The notes under the pieces were generated by a model. The model searched no databases, was not told the DNA's origin, and saw nothing but the letters and a program-made list of their open reading frames with translations. Positions 9,070 through 17,651 of a DNA stretch of 48,409 nt are shown piece by piece; position 1 is the first letter of the stretch, and each line of letters begins with the position of its first letter. Origin of the DNA: Mameliella sp. MMSF_3455 (GTDB taxonomy: Bacteria; Pseudomonadota; Alphaproteobacteria; Rhodobacterales; Rhodobacteraceae); NCBI RefSeq assembly GCF_030733205.1, contig NZ_JASHJL010000037.1, positions 1 through 48,409 on the forward strand, written 5' to 3'. The position numbers were made by a program, and so were the translations under genes.

Positions 9070-10128
9070 ATGCCCGACCGTCCCCGTACCGCCACCCTCC
9101 GCCGGATCGAGACCGCGCTGACCGCCGCAGCCGGTGTCGCGCTGTTCACGCTGCTGGGTTTGCCGCTCCCGTTTCTCTTTGGCCCGCTGGCGGCCTGCCT
9201 GTTTGCGGCACTGGCGCAGCGGCCATTGAAGGGGTTCGGGCAGGTCTCGACAGGATTTCGCACGATCCTTGGCGTTGCGGTCGGCGCCTCGTTGACGCCG
9301 GACGTGGTGGCAGCATTGCCCAGCATGGCGGCTTCGCTGGCATTCATCCCGCTCTACATCCTTGTCATCGGACTGATCGGCGTTCCCTATTTCCACCGGG
9401 TCCACGGGTTCGACCGTGTCACCGCATGGTACGCGGCCATGCCCGGGGGCCTGCAGGACATGATCATCTTTGGCACCGAGGCCGGCGGCGATCCCCGGGC
9501 GCTGTCTCTGATCCATGCCACGCGGGTGATGATCATCGTCACCGTGGCGCCGATGATCCTGACCTTCGGCTTTGGTTCTGCGCTGACCAATGACATCGGT
9601 GCGCCCGCCGCCGAGATCCCGCTGCACGAACTGGCCCTGATGGCCGGTGCCGCGCTGATCGGCTGGAAGGGGGGCGAGCGGATCGGTCTGTTCGGGGCCT
9701 CGATCCTGGGGCCGATGATCGTCACCGCCGTGCTCAGCCTCACGGGGTTTATCCATGCGCGCCCTCCGGCAGAGGCGATCCTGGCGGCGCAGTTCTTTAT
9801 CGGGGTGGGGATCGGCGTGGGCTACGTCGGGATCACACTTGGCGAATTGCGGCGTGTGGTCCTGGCGGGCGTGCTGTTCGTGCTGATCCTTGCCGTGTTG
9901 GCGGCGATCTTTTCGGAAGTGGTTGTCTTGCTGGGGCTTGCGCCGCCGGTCGAGGGATTCCTCGCCTTCGCACCGGGCGGTCAGGCAGAGATGACGGTGC
10001 TGGCCATCGTGGCGGGGGCTGACCTCGGCTTTGTCATCGTGCATCATCTGACCCGCGTCTTCCTCGTGATCACAGGGGCGCCGCTGGCCGCCCGGTTCCT
10101 CATGAAACCCCGAAAGGATCGCCCATGA
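9070..10128 (+). CDS. AbrB family integral membrane protein (putative regulator/transporter)
   Basis: The 352-residue protein is almost entirely hydrophobic, with about ten membrane segments arranged as two homologous halves, each containing the family's Gly/Pro-rich stretches (LPLPFLFGPLAACLFAAL; IGLFGASILGPMIVTAV) and the MPGGLQDM and FAPGGQAEMTVLA motifs. This matches the AbrB/DUF-type family, sometimes mislabelled ammonia monooxygenase. Its biochemical role is not established; a transport function is possible. The start at 9070 is the first ATG after a CAGGAGTGC ribosome binding site. Its stop overlaps the start of the gamma-glutamyltransferase gene (ATGA), so the two are translationally coupled. 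The divergent GntR gene is the likely regulator. Confidence 0.85.
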   Translation: MPDRPRTATLRRIETALTAAAGVALFTLLGLPLPFLFGPLAACLFAALAQRPLKGFGQVSTGFRTILGVAVGASLTPDVVAALPSMAASLAFIPLYILVIGLIGVPYFHRVHGFDRVTAWYAAMPGGLQDMIIFGTEAGGDPRALSLIHATRVMIIVTVAPMILTFGFGSALTNDIGAPAAEIPLHELALMAGAALIGWKGGERIGLFGASILGPMIVTAVLSLTGFIHARPPAEAILAAQFFIGVGIGVGYVGITLGELRRVVLAGVLFVLILAVLAAIFSEVVVLLGLAPPVEGFLAFAPGGQAEMTVLAIVAGADLGFVIVHHLTRVFLVITGAPLAARFLMKPRKDRP

Positions 10129-11933
10129 GTTTCACAACCCGCCCCGAATTGCAGGGCACCTTCGGTGTCTGCGCGTCGACCCACTGGATCGCCACGGCGG
10201 TCGGGATGCGCATGCTGGAGGCGGGTGGAAACGCCTTTGACGCCGGGGTGGCGATGGGCTTTGCCCTCAACGTGGTCGAGCCGCACCTGAACGGTCCCCT
10301 GGGCGACATGCCCGCGCTGGTCTGGCCTGCGGGCGACGAGGCGCCGCAGGTGATCTGCGGGCAGGGCACGGCACCGGCCGGGGCGACGCTGGACCATTAC
10401 CGCGATCAGGGGCTGGATCTGATCCCCGGTTCGGGCCTGTTGGCGACGGTGATCCCGGGCGCTTTCGACGCCTGGATGGTCATGCTGCGCGACCACGGCA
10501 CGATGACCCTGCGCGAGGTGCTGGAACCGGCGATCCACTACGCCGAAGAGGGGCACCCGGTGCTGGCCGGCGTGTCGGCCATGATTGCCCAGACCGCCGA
10601 TCTGTTCCGAAACCACTGGCCAACCTCTGCCGCGACATGGCTGCCGGACGGAGAAGCGCCCGCGCCGGGCGGCCTGTTCCGCAACCCGGAGCTTGCCGCG
10701 TTCTGGCGGCGCCTGCTGGACGAAGCCGAGACCGCAGAGGGCCGCGAAGCCCAGATCGAGGCGGCGCGCAAAGCGTTTTACGAGGGGTTCGTCGCCGAGG
10801 CCATCGACGACTATCTGCGAGAGGCTTGCGTGATCGACGGCACCGGAACCGCCCGCAAGGGGGTGCTGACCGGGCAGGACATGGCGGGCTGGCGCGCCAC
10901 GACGGAACCGGCCATTTCCGTCGATTATCACGGCTGGCAGGTCTGGAAGGCCGGGCCCTGGTCGCAAGGGCCGTCGCTGTTGCAATCCCTGCGCCTGCTC
11001 GACGCGCTGGGATTCGGCAAGGAAGACCCGTATTCCGACGCCGCCGTGCACCGCATCACCGAGGTGCTGAAACTCTCGATGGCCGACCGCGAGGCCTATT
11101 ACGGCGATCCAGACCACAGCGCAGTTCCGCTGGAAACGCTGCTCTCTGCCGACTATGCGCGCACCCGCGCCGGGCTCATCGGGAGCATGGCCAGCCACGA
11201 CCAGCGTCCCGGGATGATCGATGGATTGGAGACACAGGCACAGGCCTTCATGGCCCGCGCGGCCCGGATGCGCGCGACCGATGCCGGGCCAGGGGGTGGA
11301 GAGCCCACCTTCTCACATCTCGCCCCGGAGACACCCAAACAGCCGGACGAGGGCGATACCGTGCACATCGACGTCATCGACCGCTGGGGCAACATGGTCT
11401 CGGCCACGCCTTCGGGCGGCTGGCTGCAGTCGAACCCGGTCGTGCCGGGGCTGGGCGTGCCACTGAACAGCCGGGCGCAGATGTTCTGGCTGGAAGAGGG
11501 ACTGCCAACCTCGCTGGCGCCGGGGCGCCGTCCGCGCACCACGCTGACGCCCTCAATGGCGATGCGGCCCGACGGCACGCGGTTGGCCTTTGGCACGCCC
11601 GGAGGCGACCAGCAGGACCAGTGGCAGCTGGTCTTTCTGCTGCGCCTTGTGCATCAAGGGATGAACCTGCAGGAAGCGATCGACGGTCCGCTGTTCCACA
11701 GCCAGCACCCGCAGGCGAGCTTTTATCCGCGCGGCTGCACGCCCGGGGGCCTGATGATCGAACCGGATTTCCCTCGGGCCACGCTGGACGCGCTGCGCGC
11801 GCGGGGGCATCTGGCGACAGAGGCCGCGCCATGGTCCATCGGGCGTCTGACCGTGACCAGCCGCAGCCCCGCAGGGCTGCTGAAGGCGGCGGCCACGCCA
11901 CGGCTGATGCAGGCCTACGCGGCGGGCCGGTGA
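10125..11933 (+). CDS. Gamma-glutamyltransferase family protein
   Basis: This 602-residue protein belongs to the Ntn-hydrolase gamma-glutamyltransferases, which cleave gamma-glutamyl bonds (glutathione and related compounds) after self-processing into two chains. The large-subunit part shows MLEAGGNAFDAGVAMGFALNVVEPH and GPLGDMPALV. The autoprocessing nucleophile is probably Thr412 in GDTVHIDVIDRWGNMVSATPSGG. The small-subunit part has PRTTLTPSMA and GTPGGDQQDQWQ. No signal peptide is visible, whereas many family members are periplasmic, so this one is probably cytoplasmic. It is somewhat longer than the classical enzymes. It is coupled to the AbrB-type membrane protein, which suggests uptake and breakdown of a gamma-glutamyl or related amide compound under GntR control. 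Confidence 0.92.
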   Translation: MSFTTRPELQGTFGVCASTHWIATAVGMRMLEAGGNAFDAGVAMGFALNVVEPHLNGPLGDMPALVWPAGDEAPQVICGQGTAPAGATLDHYRDQGLDLIPGSGLLATVIPGAFDAWMVMLRDHGTMTLREVLEPAIHYAEEGHPVLAGVSAMIAQTADLFRNHWPTSAATWLPDGEAPAPGGLFRNPELAAFWRRLLDEAETAEGREAQIEAARKAFYEGFVAEAIDDYLREACVIDGTGTARKGVLTGQDMAGWRATTEPAISVDYHGWQVWKAGPWSQGPSLLQSLRLLDALGFGKEDPYSDAAVHRITEVLKLSMADREAYYGDPDHSAVPLETLLSADYARTRAGLIGSMASHDQRPGMIDGLETQAQAFMARAARMRATDAGPGGGEPTFSHLAPETPKQPDEGDTVHIDVIDRWGNMVSATPSGGWLQSNPVVPGLGVPLNSRAQMFWLEEGLPTSLAPGRRPRTTLTPSMAMRPDGTRLAFGTPGGDQQDQWQLVFLLRLVHQGMNLQEAIDGPLFHSQHPQASFYPRGCTPGGLMIEPDFPRATLDALRARGHLATEAAPWSIGRLTVTSRSPAGLLKAAATPRLMQAYAAGR

Positions 11934-12065
11934 TCCCGCCCGACCTCAGGCCAGCCGCGGCAGGGCGTGCGCTCGGGCGTCGACGGATGAGATCCGCTTC
12001 GCTAGGCTCACGTCAGGTCCGGGGTTTCCGGATCGACTCGCGGGATTGGCAAGAGGACAAGGGCA

Positions 12066-13274
12066 ATGAGAACAGCGGGACTGGCACTGGCGGGATTCCT
12101 CGTGGCGGCCCCGGCCTGGGCCGAGTTCACCACCGGCGATGCACTGGTGATCGGGAACGCGCGCTATGGCGAGACCGCGACTGCCTTTGGCCCTGACAGG
12201 GTGCTGGCGGTGGCCAGGGCCTTGCGCCTGCGCGGTCAGGAGGTCGAACAGTTGGCCAATGGTGGGTCTGACGCGATGCAACAGGCGCTGGATGGTTTCG
12301 TTGCCGCGATCGACGAGGGAGAGACGCCGCTGATCGTGGTGCTGTCAGGGCAGTTTGTCCCGGGCGAAAGCGGCCCGGCCTTGCGTCCGGCGGGCCGCGA
12401 AGTGACAGGGGCTCCGGGCCTGTCGCTTGCGGCCGTGTTGGAGGTGCTGGCCCAGAGCCCGCGCCGGGCCTTCCTTGTATTGGGTGAGACCGGTGAGGGA
12501 ACTGGCCTGGACGCGCTGGAGATCCCCGAGGGTGTGACAGTGATCCGTGGCCCGGCCAACAAGGTGGCAGAGTTCGCCGCGCGCGAGATGGCGCAACCGG
12601 CCCTGCCGTTGGAAAAATCCGCCGACGGGTATGGGTTGGCGCTGTCCGGATATGTGAGCGATGATCTGGCGGTCCTCACCCATACCGAGGTGCGGCCCCC
12701 GTCCGAGGCGGAACAGGCCGCTGCCCGCGACCGTATCGTCCTGCTGGACGAGGCGGCGTGGCAACGCGCCGTCAAGAGCGGGGCGTTCCAGGCCTACCTG
12801 GACAGCTATCCGCACGGCATGCACGCCGAGGAGGCGCTGCAAAGGCGCGACGGCGAACCTGCGGTCAGCCCGGCCGAGGCCGAGGTGGCATTAGCGCTGG
12901 ACACGGGCACCCGCCGCGAGATTCAGCGAAACCTGAACCGGCTGGGGTATCGTACACGCGGGGTCGACGGGGTTTTCGGCCCCGGCACACGCGGTGCGAT
13001 CACCGCCTGGCAGAAAAAGGTCGGCGCTGCTCCGACCGGCTACCTTGATGCGGCGCAGGTTGCGCGGTTGGCAAAGGATGCGGCGACACGAGGCCCCGTC
13101 GTTTCACGACCGCAGCGCCTGAGCGCTGCCGTCTCGGCGCAGGAAACTGCAACCTGGAACATGGCACGGGGTGAACAGGGGCTGCTTGCCTACCTTGGCC
13201 GGTATCCGAACGGTGCCTATTCGGCGCGAGCGCGGGTCAAGCTGAGCAACATGCAGCGCGGGTCGGGCCAGTAA
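12066..13274 (+). CDS. Secreted caspase-fold protein with degenerate catalytic site and peptidoglycan-binding domain
   Basis: This 402-residue protein starts with a signal peptide (cleavage near AWA-EF, residue 19-20). It continues with a caspase p20-like fold (ALVIGNARYG at 26-35). In active caspase-like enzymes the second and third strands end in SGHG and DxC. Here the equivalents read SGQF (94-97) and LGET (139-142), so both the catalytic His and Cys are missing. Two similar short units follow (AWQRAV...YLDSYPHG, about 231-258; TWNMAR...YLGRYPNG, about 363-393). Between them is a peptidoglycan-binding type 1 domain (REIQRNLNRLGY...GVFGPGTRGAITAWQ, about 284-336). It is probably periplasmic and attached to the wall, with a structural or binding role. 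It converges on the lipoprotein gene, four bases away. Confidence 0.8.
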   Translation: MRTAGLALAGFLVAAPAWAEFTTGDALVIGNARYGETATAFGPDRVLAVARALRLRGQEVEQLANGGSDAMQQALDGFVAAIDEGETPLIVVLSGQFVPGESGPALRPAGREVTGAPGLSLAAVLEVLAQSPRRAFLVLGETGEGTGLDALEIPEGVTVIRGPANKVAEFAAREMAQPALPLEKSADGYGLALSGYVSDDLAVLTHTEVRPPSEAEQAAARDRIVLLDEAAWQRAVKSGAFQAYLDSYPHGMHAEEALQRRDGEPAVSPAEAEVALALDTGTRREIQRNLNRLGYRTRGVDGVFGPGTRGAITAWQKKVGAAPTGYLDAAQVARLAKDAATRGPVVSRPQRLSAAVSAQETATWNMARGEQGLLAYLGRYPNGAYSARARVKLSNMQRGSGQ

Positions 13275-13278
13275 GCGG

Positions 13279-13851
13279 TCAGCGCGTCCTGGACGCCTCG
13301 CGCGCACGCCTCGCGGCCAGCATCTCTTTCAGGACTTCCGGGCGCGGGCGCCAGTCATAGCGATCATCCGCACGGGTCTTTTGCCAATGCAGTGCGCCGC
13401 CATTGCGCCAGGGGTCCAGCACGACGCCATCATAGATCGTGCCGCCGCGCGGGCTGACAACCGCCGTGTGGTGAATGATCCGGAAAGGCGAGCGCGGAGA
13501 AATCGCACGCAGCACCGACAGCGTCCGGAAATTTTCCTGGCTGAGGCGGCGGTGCATGTCCTCGGCCCAGTGGTTGCACAGGCCGCGTTCGCGTTCGCCG
13601 TTGTGGACCTTGGCATTGTGGATCAGCGGCGGGTCGGTGATGCCGTAGTCCTGCCTCAGCTGACGGGAATAGGTATAGGCGATCCGCGCGGCGCGGTCGG
13701 CCTCACGCGCATCGACATCGGGACCAAGTGAACGGATTTCCGCTGCCAGCGCGTCGATGTCGTCCTGTCCGAACTCGGGACTGACCGTCGTGCACCCGCC
13801 GATGGCGAGCATGGCCAGAGCCATCAACATCATTGCAAAACGCTTTGTCAT
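13279..13851 (-). CDS. Lipoprotein with transglutaminase-like Cys-His-Asp arrangement
   Basis: I start this 190-residue protein at the ATG at 13849-13851, which gives a clean lipoprotein signal: basic MTKR, a hydrophobic core and the lipobox LAIGGC with Cys20. The mature part contains LCNHWAEDM (Cys92), RIIHHTAVV (His127/128) and YDGVVLDPWRNGG (Asp141, Asp146). This order, a Cys at a helix start, then His, then Asp in strands, is what transglutaminase-like cysteine hydrolases use; the match is by pattern only and I cannot prove the fold. It is likely anchored in the outer membrane. It converges with the caspase-fold gene. The downstream and upstream neighbours do not point to a pathway. Confidence 0.75.
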   Translation of the reverse strand: MTKRFAMMLMALAMLAIGGCTTVSPEFGQDDIDALAAEIRSLGPDVDAREADRAARIAYTYSRQLRQDYGITDPPLIHNAKVHNGERERGLCNHWAEDMHRRLSQENFRTLSVLRAISPRSPFRIIHHTAVVSPRGGTIYDGVVLDPWRNGGALHWQKTRADDRYDWRPRPEVLKEMLAARRAREASRTR

Positions 13852-13920
13852 GGTCGCGCACCCAAAGTTCCCAGCAGTCCTGCCCGAGGCCATAGCCCCG
13901 GCGCACCGGATGTGCCAGAC

Positions 13921-13943
13921 CCCGGGCGGCTTTTGCGCCCGGG
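13921..13943. repeat. Perfect 8-bp hairpin between lipoprotein and GST genes
   Basis: CCCGGGCG (13921-13928) and CGCCCGGG (13936-13943) form a perfect eight-pair stem with a seven-base loop. It lies 22 bases downstream of the minus-strand GST stop and could end that transcript, but no T-run follows the stem on the minus strand, so it is at best a weak terminator or an RNA-stabilising hairpin. Confidence 0.4.
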
Positions 13944-13965
13944 TGATGCGGCGCGGGCGCCGACA

Positions 13966-14574
13966 CTAGAGGGCAAAGGCCTTTTGCGCCGCGGGCCGCG
14001 CCAACAGCCGGTCGACGTAGGCCTTGAGGTTGGGCATCCCCGAGAAATCGACGCCGAATTTCTCGCACATGATGCAGGCATGGCCGGTGATCGTGTCGGC
14101 GGCGGTGAAATCCCCGGCCAGGTAATCGCGATCCGCCATGTGCGCATCCACGGTCTGCACCATGCGGGTCATCAGCTTCAGCGCGCGCTTGGCGTGTTCC
14201 TCGGACCGTCGCTCGGGCTTGAGGAGGATGGTTTCGACGACGTAGTTGTTCATCGGCCCCATGATCATGCCTTCGCCGTAGTGCAGCCATTGCAGGTACT
14301 GCGGAAAGGCCGGGGATTCGACCGCCGGAACCAGTTTGCCCTGTCCATAGCGCGCGACCAGGTACTCTGCGATGGCGGGCGATTCAAAGATCCGCACGTC
14401 GCCGTCCTGCAGCACGGGGATGCGGCCATTGGGGCTGATTTCCAGGAACTCGGGCGCGCGCATGGCCGGATCGCCCAGCTTCTCGAACCGGTGCAGTTCG
14501 AAATCGAGGCCCAGTTCGTACATCAGCCAGGCGGTGCGCACGGCGCGGGTGTCGGGGGCGAAATAGAGTTTCAT
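13966..14574 (-). CDS. Glutathione S-transferase family protein
   Basis: The 202-residue protein has the classical GST layout: a thioredoxin-fold amino-terminal domain (MKLYFAPDTRAVRTAWLMYELGLDFELHRF, then SPNGRIPVLQDGDVRIFESPAIAEYL with the cis-Pro and the glutathione-gamma-glutamyl Glu-Ser pair) and a helical carboxy-terminal domain (DYLAGDFTAADTITGHACIM). The start chosen is the ATG at 14572-14574 because it begins directly with the first strand; a longer frame adds 12 residues without homology. It is cytoplasmic and probably acts in detoxification or as a disulfide reductase. It is divergent from a second, unrelated GST; the 125-base gap may hold both promoters. Confidence 0.92.
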   Translation of the reverse strand: MKLYFAPDTRAVRTAWLMYELGLDFELHRFEKLGDPAMRAPEFLEISPNGRIPVLQDGDVRIFESPAIAEYLVARYGQGKLVPAVESPAFPQYLQWLHYGEGMIMGPMNNYVVETILLKPERRSEEHAKRALKLMTRMVQTVDAHMADRDYLAGDFTAADTITGHACIMCEKFGVDFSGMPNLKAYVDRLLARPAAQKAFAL

Positions 14575-14699
14575 CAGGGTCTCCGGTTGGCGGGGCGCGT
14601 GCGTCCCCATTGGCGATATCCGGGCCGGACGGTCGTCTTGCCGGGTTGCGCGTTATTGGGTAGCGGTTGGAACAGGACAGTCAACCGGCAGGACAGCCC

Positions 14700-15398
14700 A
14701 TGATCGACGCCCATTTCTGGCCCACGCCCAACGGGTGGAAAATCTCCATCGCGCTCGAGGAGATGGGGCTCGATTATCGCGTGGTGCCGGTCAATATCCT
14801 GCGCGGCGAACAGTTCGACCCGGAGTTCCTGAAGATCAGCCCGAACAACCGGATGCCCGCCATCGTGGACCATGCGCCCAAAGGCGGTGGTGCTCCGATC
14901 TCGGTCTTCGAGGGGGCCGCGATCCTGATCTACCTGGCCGAGAAAACCGGTCAGTTCCTGCCCCGCGATCTGCGTGGGCGGACCGAGGTGCTGGAATGGC
15001 TGATGTGGCAGGCCGCCGGGGTCGGGCCGATGTTCGGGCAGGCGGGCCATTTCAAGTTCTACACACCCGAGCCGAACCCCTATGGACTGGAACGCTATAC
15101 GACCGAGGTGCTGCGCCTTTACGGCGTGCTCGACCGGCGGCTGGAGGGGCGCGAGTATATCTGCGGGGCTTGTTCGATCGCCGACTTCGCCACTTGGCCC
15201 TGGGTCGTCACCTACCGCAAGCAGGAGATCGACCTGGACCAGTTTCCCAATGTGCGCCGCTGGTACGAGTTGATGAAAACCCGCCCGGGCCTGCGCCGCG
15301 GCTATGACGTGGGCAAGGAACTGGGCAAGCCGCAGGGCAACTGGGACGAGGAGGCGCGCAGGCACCTGATGCCGCGCAGCACGCAGGACCGGGGCTAG
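14700..15398 (+). CDS. Glutathione S-transferase family protein, YfcG/YghU-like (nu class)
   Basis: The 232-residue protein begins MIDAHFWPTPNGWKISIALEEMG. The TPNGWK motif, with Thr and Asn in place of the classical catalytic Tyr/Ser, is the mark of YfcG/YghU-type enzymes, which act as glutathione-dependent disulfide-bond reductases. ISPNNRMPAIVDH and SVFEGAAILIYLAEK complete the glutathione site, and ACSIADFATWPWV lies in the helical domain. I start at the ATG at 14700, preceded by GGCAGGACA; eleven upstream in-frame residues are not family-like. Its stop codon overlaps that of the convergent peroxiredoxin gene within GCTAGC. The pairing with a peroxiredoxin hints at thiol-redox defence. 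Confidence 0.92.
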   Translation: MIDAHFWPTPNGWKISIALEEMGLDYRVVPVNILRGEQFDPEFLKISPNNRMPAIVDHAPKGGGAPISVFEGAAILIYLAEKTGQFLPRDLRGRTEVLEWLMWQAAGVGPMFGQAGHFKFYTPEPNPYGLERYTTEVLRLYGVLDRRLEGREYICGACSIADFATWPWVVTYRKQEIDLDQFPNVRRWYELMKTRPGLRRGYDVGKELGKPQGNWDEEARRHLMPRSTQDRG

Positions 15399-15931
15399 CG
15401 TGTGGGCCCGGAGCGCAGATGTGCCAGCATGGTCTCGGCATTCGAAACCTTGACCGGGACACCGGGCGGGTTGTCTCTCAGCCCCGGTTCGGAAAACAGC
15501 GCGGTGATCTCACCGTCCTCGACAAGCATCGCGTAGCGCCAGCTGCGCAGGCCCATGCCTTGCGCCGACCTGTCGACCAGCATTCCCATCTGGCGGGTGA
15601 AATTGCCGTTGCCATCGGGCAGCATCATGACCTTTTCGACCCGCTGCGCCCGTGCCCATTGGTGCATGACAAAGGCATCGTTGACCGACAGGCAGATCAC
15701 GCGGTCGATCCCTTCGGCTCGGATGTCGTCATGCAGCCGCTCGTAGCCGGGCAGGTGGGTTTCGGAACAGGCAGGCGTAAAGGCCCCGGGCACTGCGAAC
15801 AGAACGACGCGCTGACGGTCGAACAGTTCAGCGCTGGTCACGTCCTTCCATTCGTAGGGGGTGTCGCCGTCCAGGGAGTCGTTGCGCTGGCGGGTGTGAA
15901 AGACGATTTCGGGGACGCGCTGCGGTGTCAT
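15395..15931 (-). CDS. Peroxiredoxin, Prx5 type
   Basis: This 178-residue thiol peroxidase reduces hydroperoxides in the cytoplasm. The peroxidatic site is VVLFAVPGAFTPACSETHLPGY, with Cys55 inside the conserved PGAFTPxC motif. The later segment ICLSVNDAFVMHQWA and SWRYAMLVEDGEI match the Prx5 (AhpE/PrxV) subfamily. Family members are usually recycled by glutathione/glutaredoxin, which suits the two GST neighbours. It converges with the YfcG-like GST, and both stop codons lie in the same GCTAGC palindrome. The 89-base gap upstream separates it from the divergent citF-like gene. Confidence 0.94.
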   Translation of the reverse strand: MTPQRVPEIVFHTRQRNDSLDGDTPYEWKDVTSAELFDRQRVVLFAVPGAFTPACSETHLPGYERLHDDIRAEGIDRVICLSVNDAFVMHQWARAQRVEKVMMLPDGNGNFTRQMGMLVDRSAQGMGLRSWRYAMLVEDGEITALFSEPGLRDNPPGVPVKVSNAETMLAHLRSGPTR

Positions 15932-16020
15932 GTCCGGGCTCCTGTTGCAGGTCGGTGCGGCCTGTCCCAGAGTATCCGCCCGGGGCGAACGGTAAAGCGC
16001 CCAAGTTGACGAGAGAGACG

Positions 16021-17511
16021 ATGCCCGACCAGCCGCCCGATCTTCCCGGCTATGGCGCCTTGCGCCGCTACAAGCCCGCCGGTGTCGCGCGCGGCCCTCG
16101 CCTGACCAAGCTGCTGCCTGATCTGGACGCGGCGATATCCGCCTGTGAGCTGCGCGACGGGGCCACGGTGTCCTTCCACCACCACCTGCGCAATGGCGAT
16201 CACGTTCTGAACATGGTGCTGGCGGCGCTGGCCCGGCGGGGATTGAAGGACCTGCATGTGGCGGCCAGTTCGATCTTTCCCGTCCATGCGCCTCTGGTCG
16301 ATCACATCCGGAACGGCACCGTCTCGGGCATCTCCGCCGCCTTCATCTCGGGCCCTGTGGCTGAGGCGATCTCGACCGGCGTTCTGCCCCAACCGGCGGT
16401 CCTGATGACCCACGGTGGCCGGGCGCGGGCGCTGGATGCCGGGGAAATCGTGATCGACGCTGCCTTTGTCGCCGCACCATCGGCGGACGAGATGGGGAAT
16501 GTCTCGGGCAGCACGGGGCCGACTGCCTGCGGGACACTGGGCTATCCGATGACGGATGTGGCCGTCGCCCGCCGGACCGTGGCGGTCACCGATACGCTGG
16601 TGCCCTACCCGGCGCCTGCCATCGACATTCCGCAGGGACAGGTGGATCACGTCGTGCAGGTGCCGCGCATCGGTGATCCGTCTGGCATCGCCTCTGGCAC
16701 CACGCGCCCGGCAGAAGACGCGGTCAGCCTGGCGATTGCAGATAGCGCCGCGCGGACCATCGCCGCCAGCGGGTTGCTGAGCGACGGGTTTTCCTTCCAG
16801 ACCGGGGCGGGCGGCGCGTCTCTGGCGACTGCTGCCGCCGTTGGGCGGCAGATGGCAGAAATGGGCGTCACGGGCAGTTTCTGTTCCGGCGGGATCACCG
16901 GTTTCCATGTCGAGATGCTGCGCGCGGGGCTTTTCCGCGGGTTGATGGACGTGCAGTGTTTCGACCTGGAGGCCGTGCGATCCTACAGGGACGATCCCCG
17001 GCACCAGTCCATGTCGGCGGCCACCTATGCGGCCCCGCATATCGGCGGCGCGGTGGTCGACCGGGTCGATGCGGTGGTGCTGGGCGCGGCCGAGATCGAC
17101 CTGGAGTTCAACGTCAACGTGACCACGCGGGCGGGTGGAGTTCTGATCGGCGGGTCGGGCGGGCACGCGGACACGGCGGCAGGCGCGCGCTTGTCCATCG
17201 TGACCACGCGGCTGACCGCTGCCGGTTTTGCCAAGATTGTGCCGAAGGTGGGCACGCTGACCACGCCGGGCCAGACCATCGACGTTCTGGTGACGGAGGC
17301 GGGGCTGGCGGTGAACCCGGCGCGGCCAGAGTTGGCGGAGAGGCTGCACAAGGCTGGCTTGGCCGTGCGCCCGATTCAGGACCTCGCGCGCGAGGCCGCC
17401 GCCAAGGCGCGTCAGCCGGTGTCGCCCCGCGCGCAGGGACGTGTTGTCGCCGTCAGCGAATACCGCGATGGCAGCGTGACTGACCTGGTCCGCCAAATTG
17501 GCAGGGACTGA
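16021..17511 (+). CDS. citF: Citrate lyase alpha subunit-like acyltransferase (orphan CitF)
   Basis: The 496-residue protein resembles CitF, the CoA-transferase-type alpha chain of citrate lyase that swaps acetyl and citryl groups on the acyl carrier CitD. Typical segments are CELRDGATVSFHHHLRNGDHVLNMVL, ASSIFPVHAPLVDHI, GSTGPTACGTLGYPM, SFQTGAGGASLA, FCSGGITGFHVEMLRAG and the GG(S)GGHADTAAGARLSI stretch. Length is close to the usual 500-510. The start at 16021 follows a GAGAGAGAC ribosome binding site; earlier in-frame Met residues fall in the divergent promoter region. No citD, citE, citC, citX or citG is near, which is unusual because CitF works only in the complex. It may serve as a stand-alone CoA-transferase, or the partners may be encoded elsewhere. 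Confidence 0.88.
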   Translation: MPDQPPDLPGYGALRRYKPAGVARGPRLTKLLPDLDAAISACELRDGATVSFHHHLRNGDHVLNMVLAALARRGLKDLHVAASSIFPVHAPLVDHIRNGTVSGISAAFISGPVAEAISTGVLPQPAVLMTHGGRARALDAGEIVIDAAFVAAPSADEMGNVSGSTGPTACGTLGYPMTDVAVARRTVAVTDTLVPYPAPAIDIPQGQVDHVVQVPRIGDPSGIASGTTRPAEDAVSLAIADSAARTIAASGLLSDGFSFQTGAGGASLATAAAVGRQMAEMGVTGSFCSGGITGFHVEMLRAGLFRGLMDVQCFDLEAVRSYRDDPRHQSMSAATYAAPHIGGAVVDRVDAVVLGAAEIDLEFNVNVTTRAGGVLIGGSGGHADTAAGARLSIVTTRLTAAGFAKIVPKVGTLTTPGQTIDVLVTEAGLAVNPARPELAERLHKAGLAVRPIQDLAREAAAKARQPVSPRAQGRVVAVSEYRDGSVTDLVRQIGRD

Positions 17512-17651
17512 CACTTTGCCGTGACAAGGCGCTGGTATTCCGTTCCAAAACCGCGACAATCGCCGCGGATGCGCTATGGTTTTCGCGGATCCGGGTCGCC
17601 GTTCTCAGGACAGGACGGACCGCGGCGTTCAACAGGGAAAGAGGTTTCAGG

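Noticed and set aside
9007-10047. Amino-terminal extension of the GntR gene through the divergent membrane-protein gene
   Set aside because: The extension is antisense to the AbrB-type gene, and the GntR winged helix starts right after the ATG at 9006.
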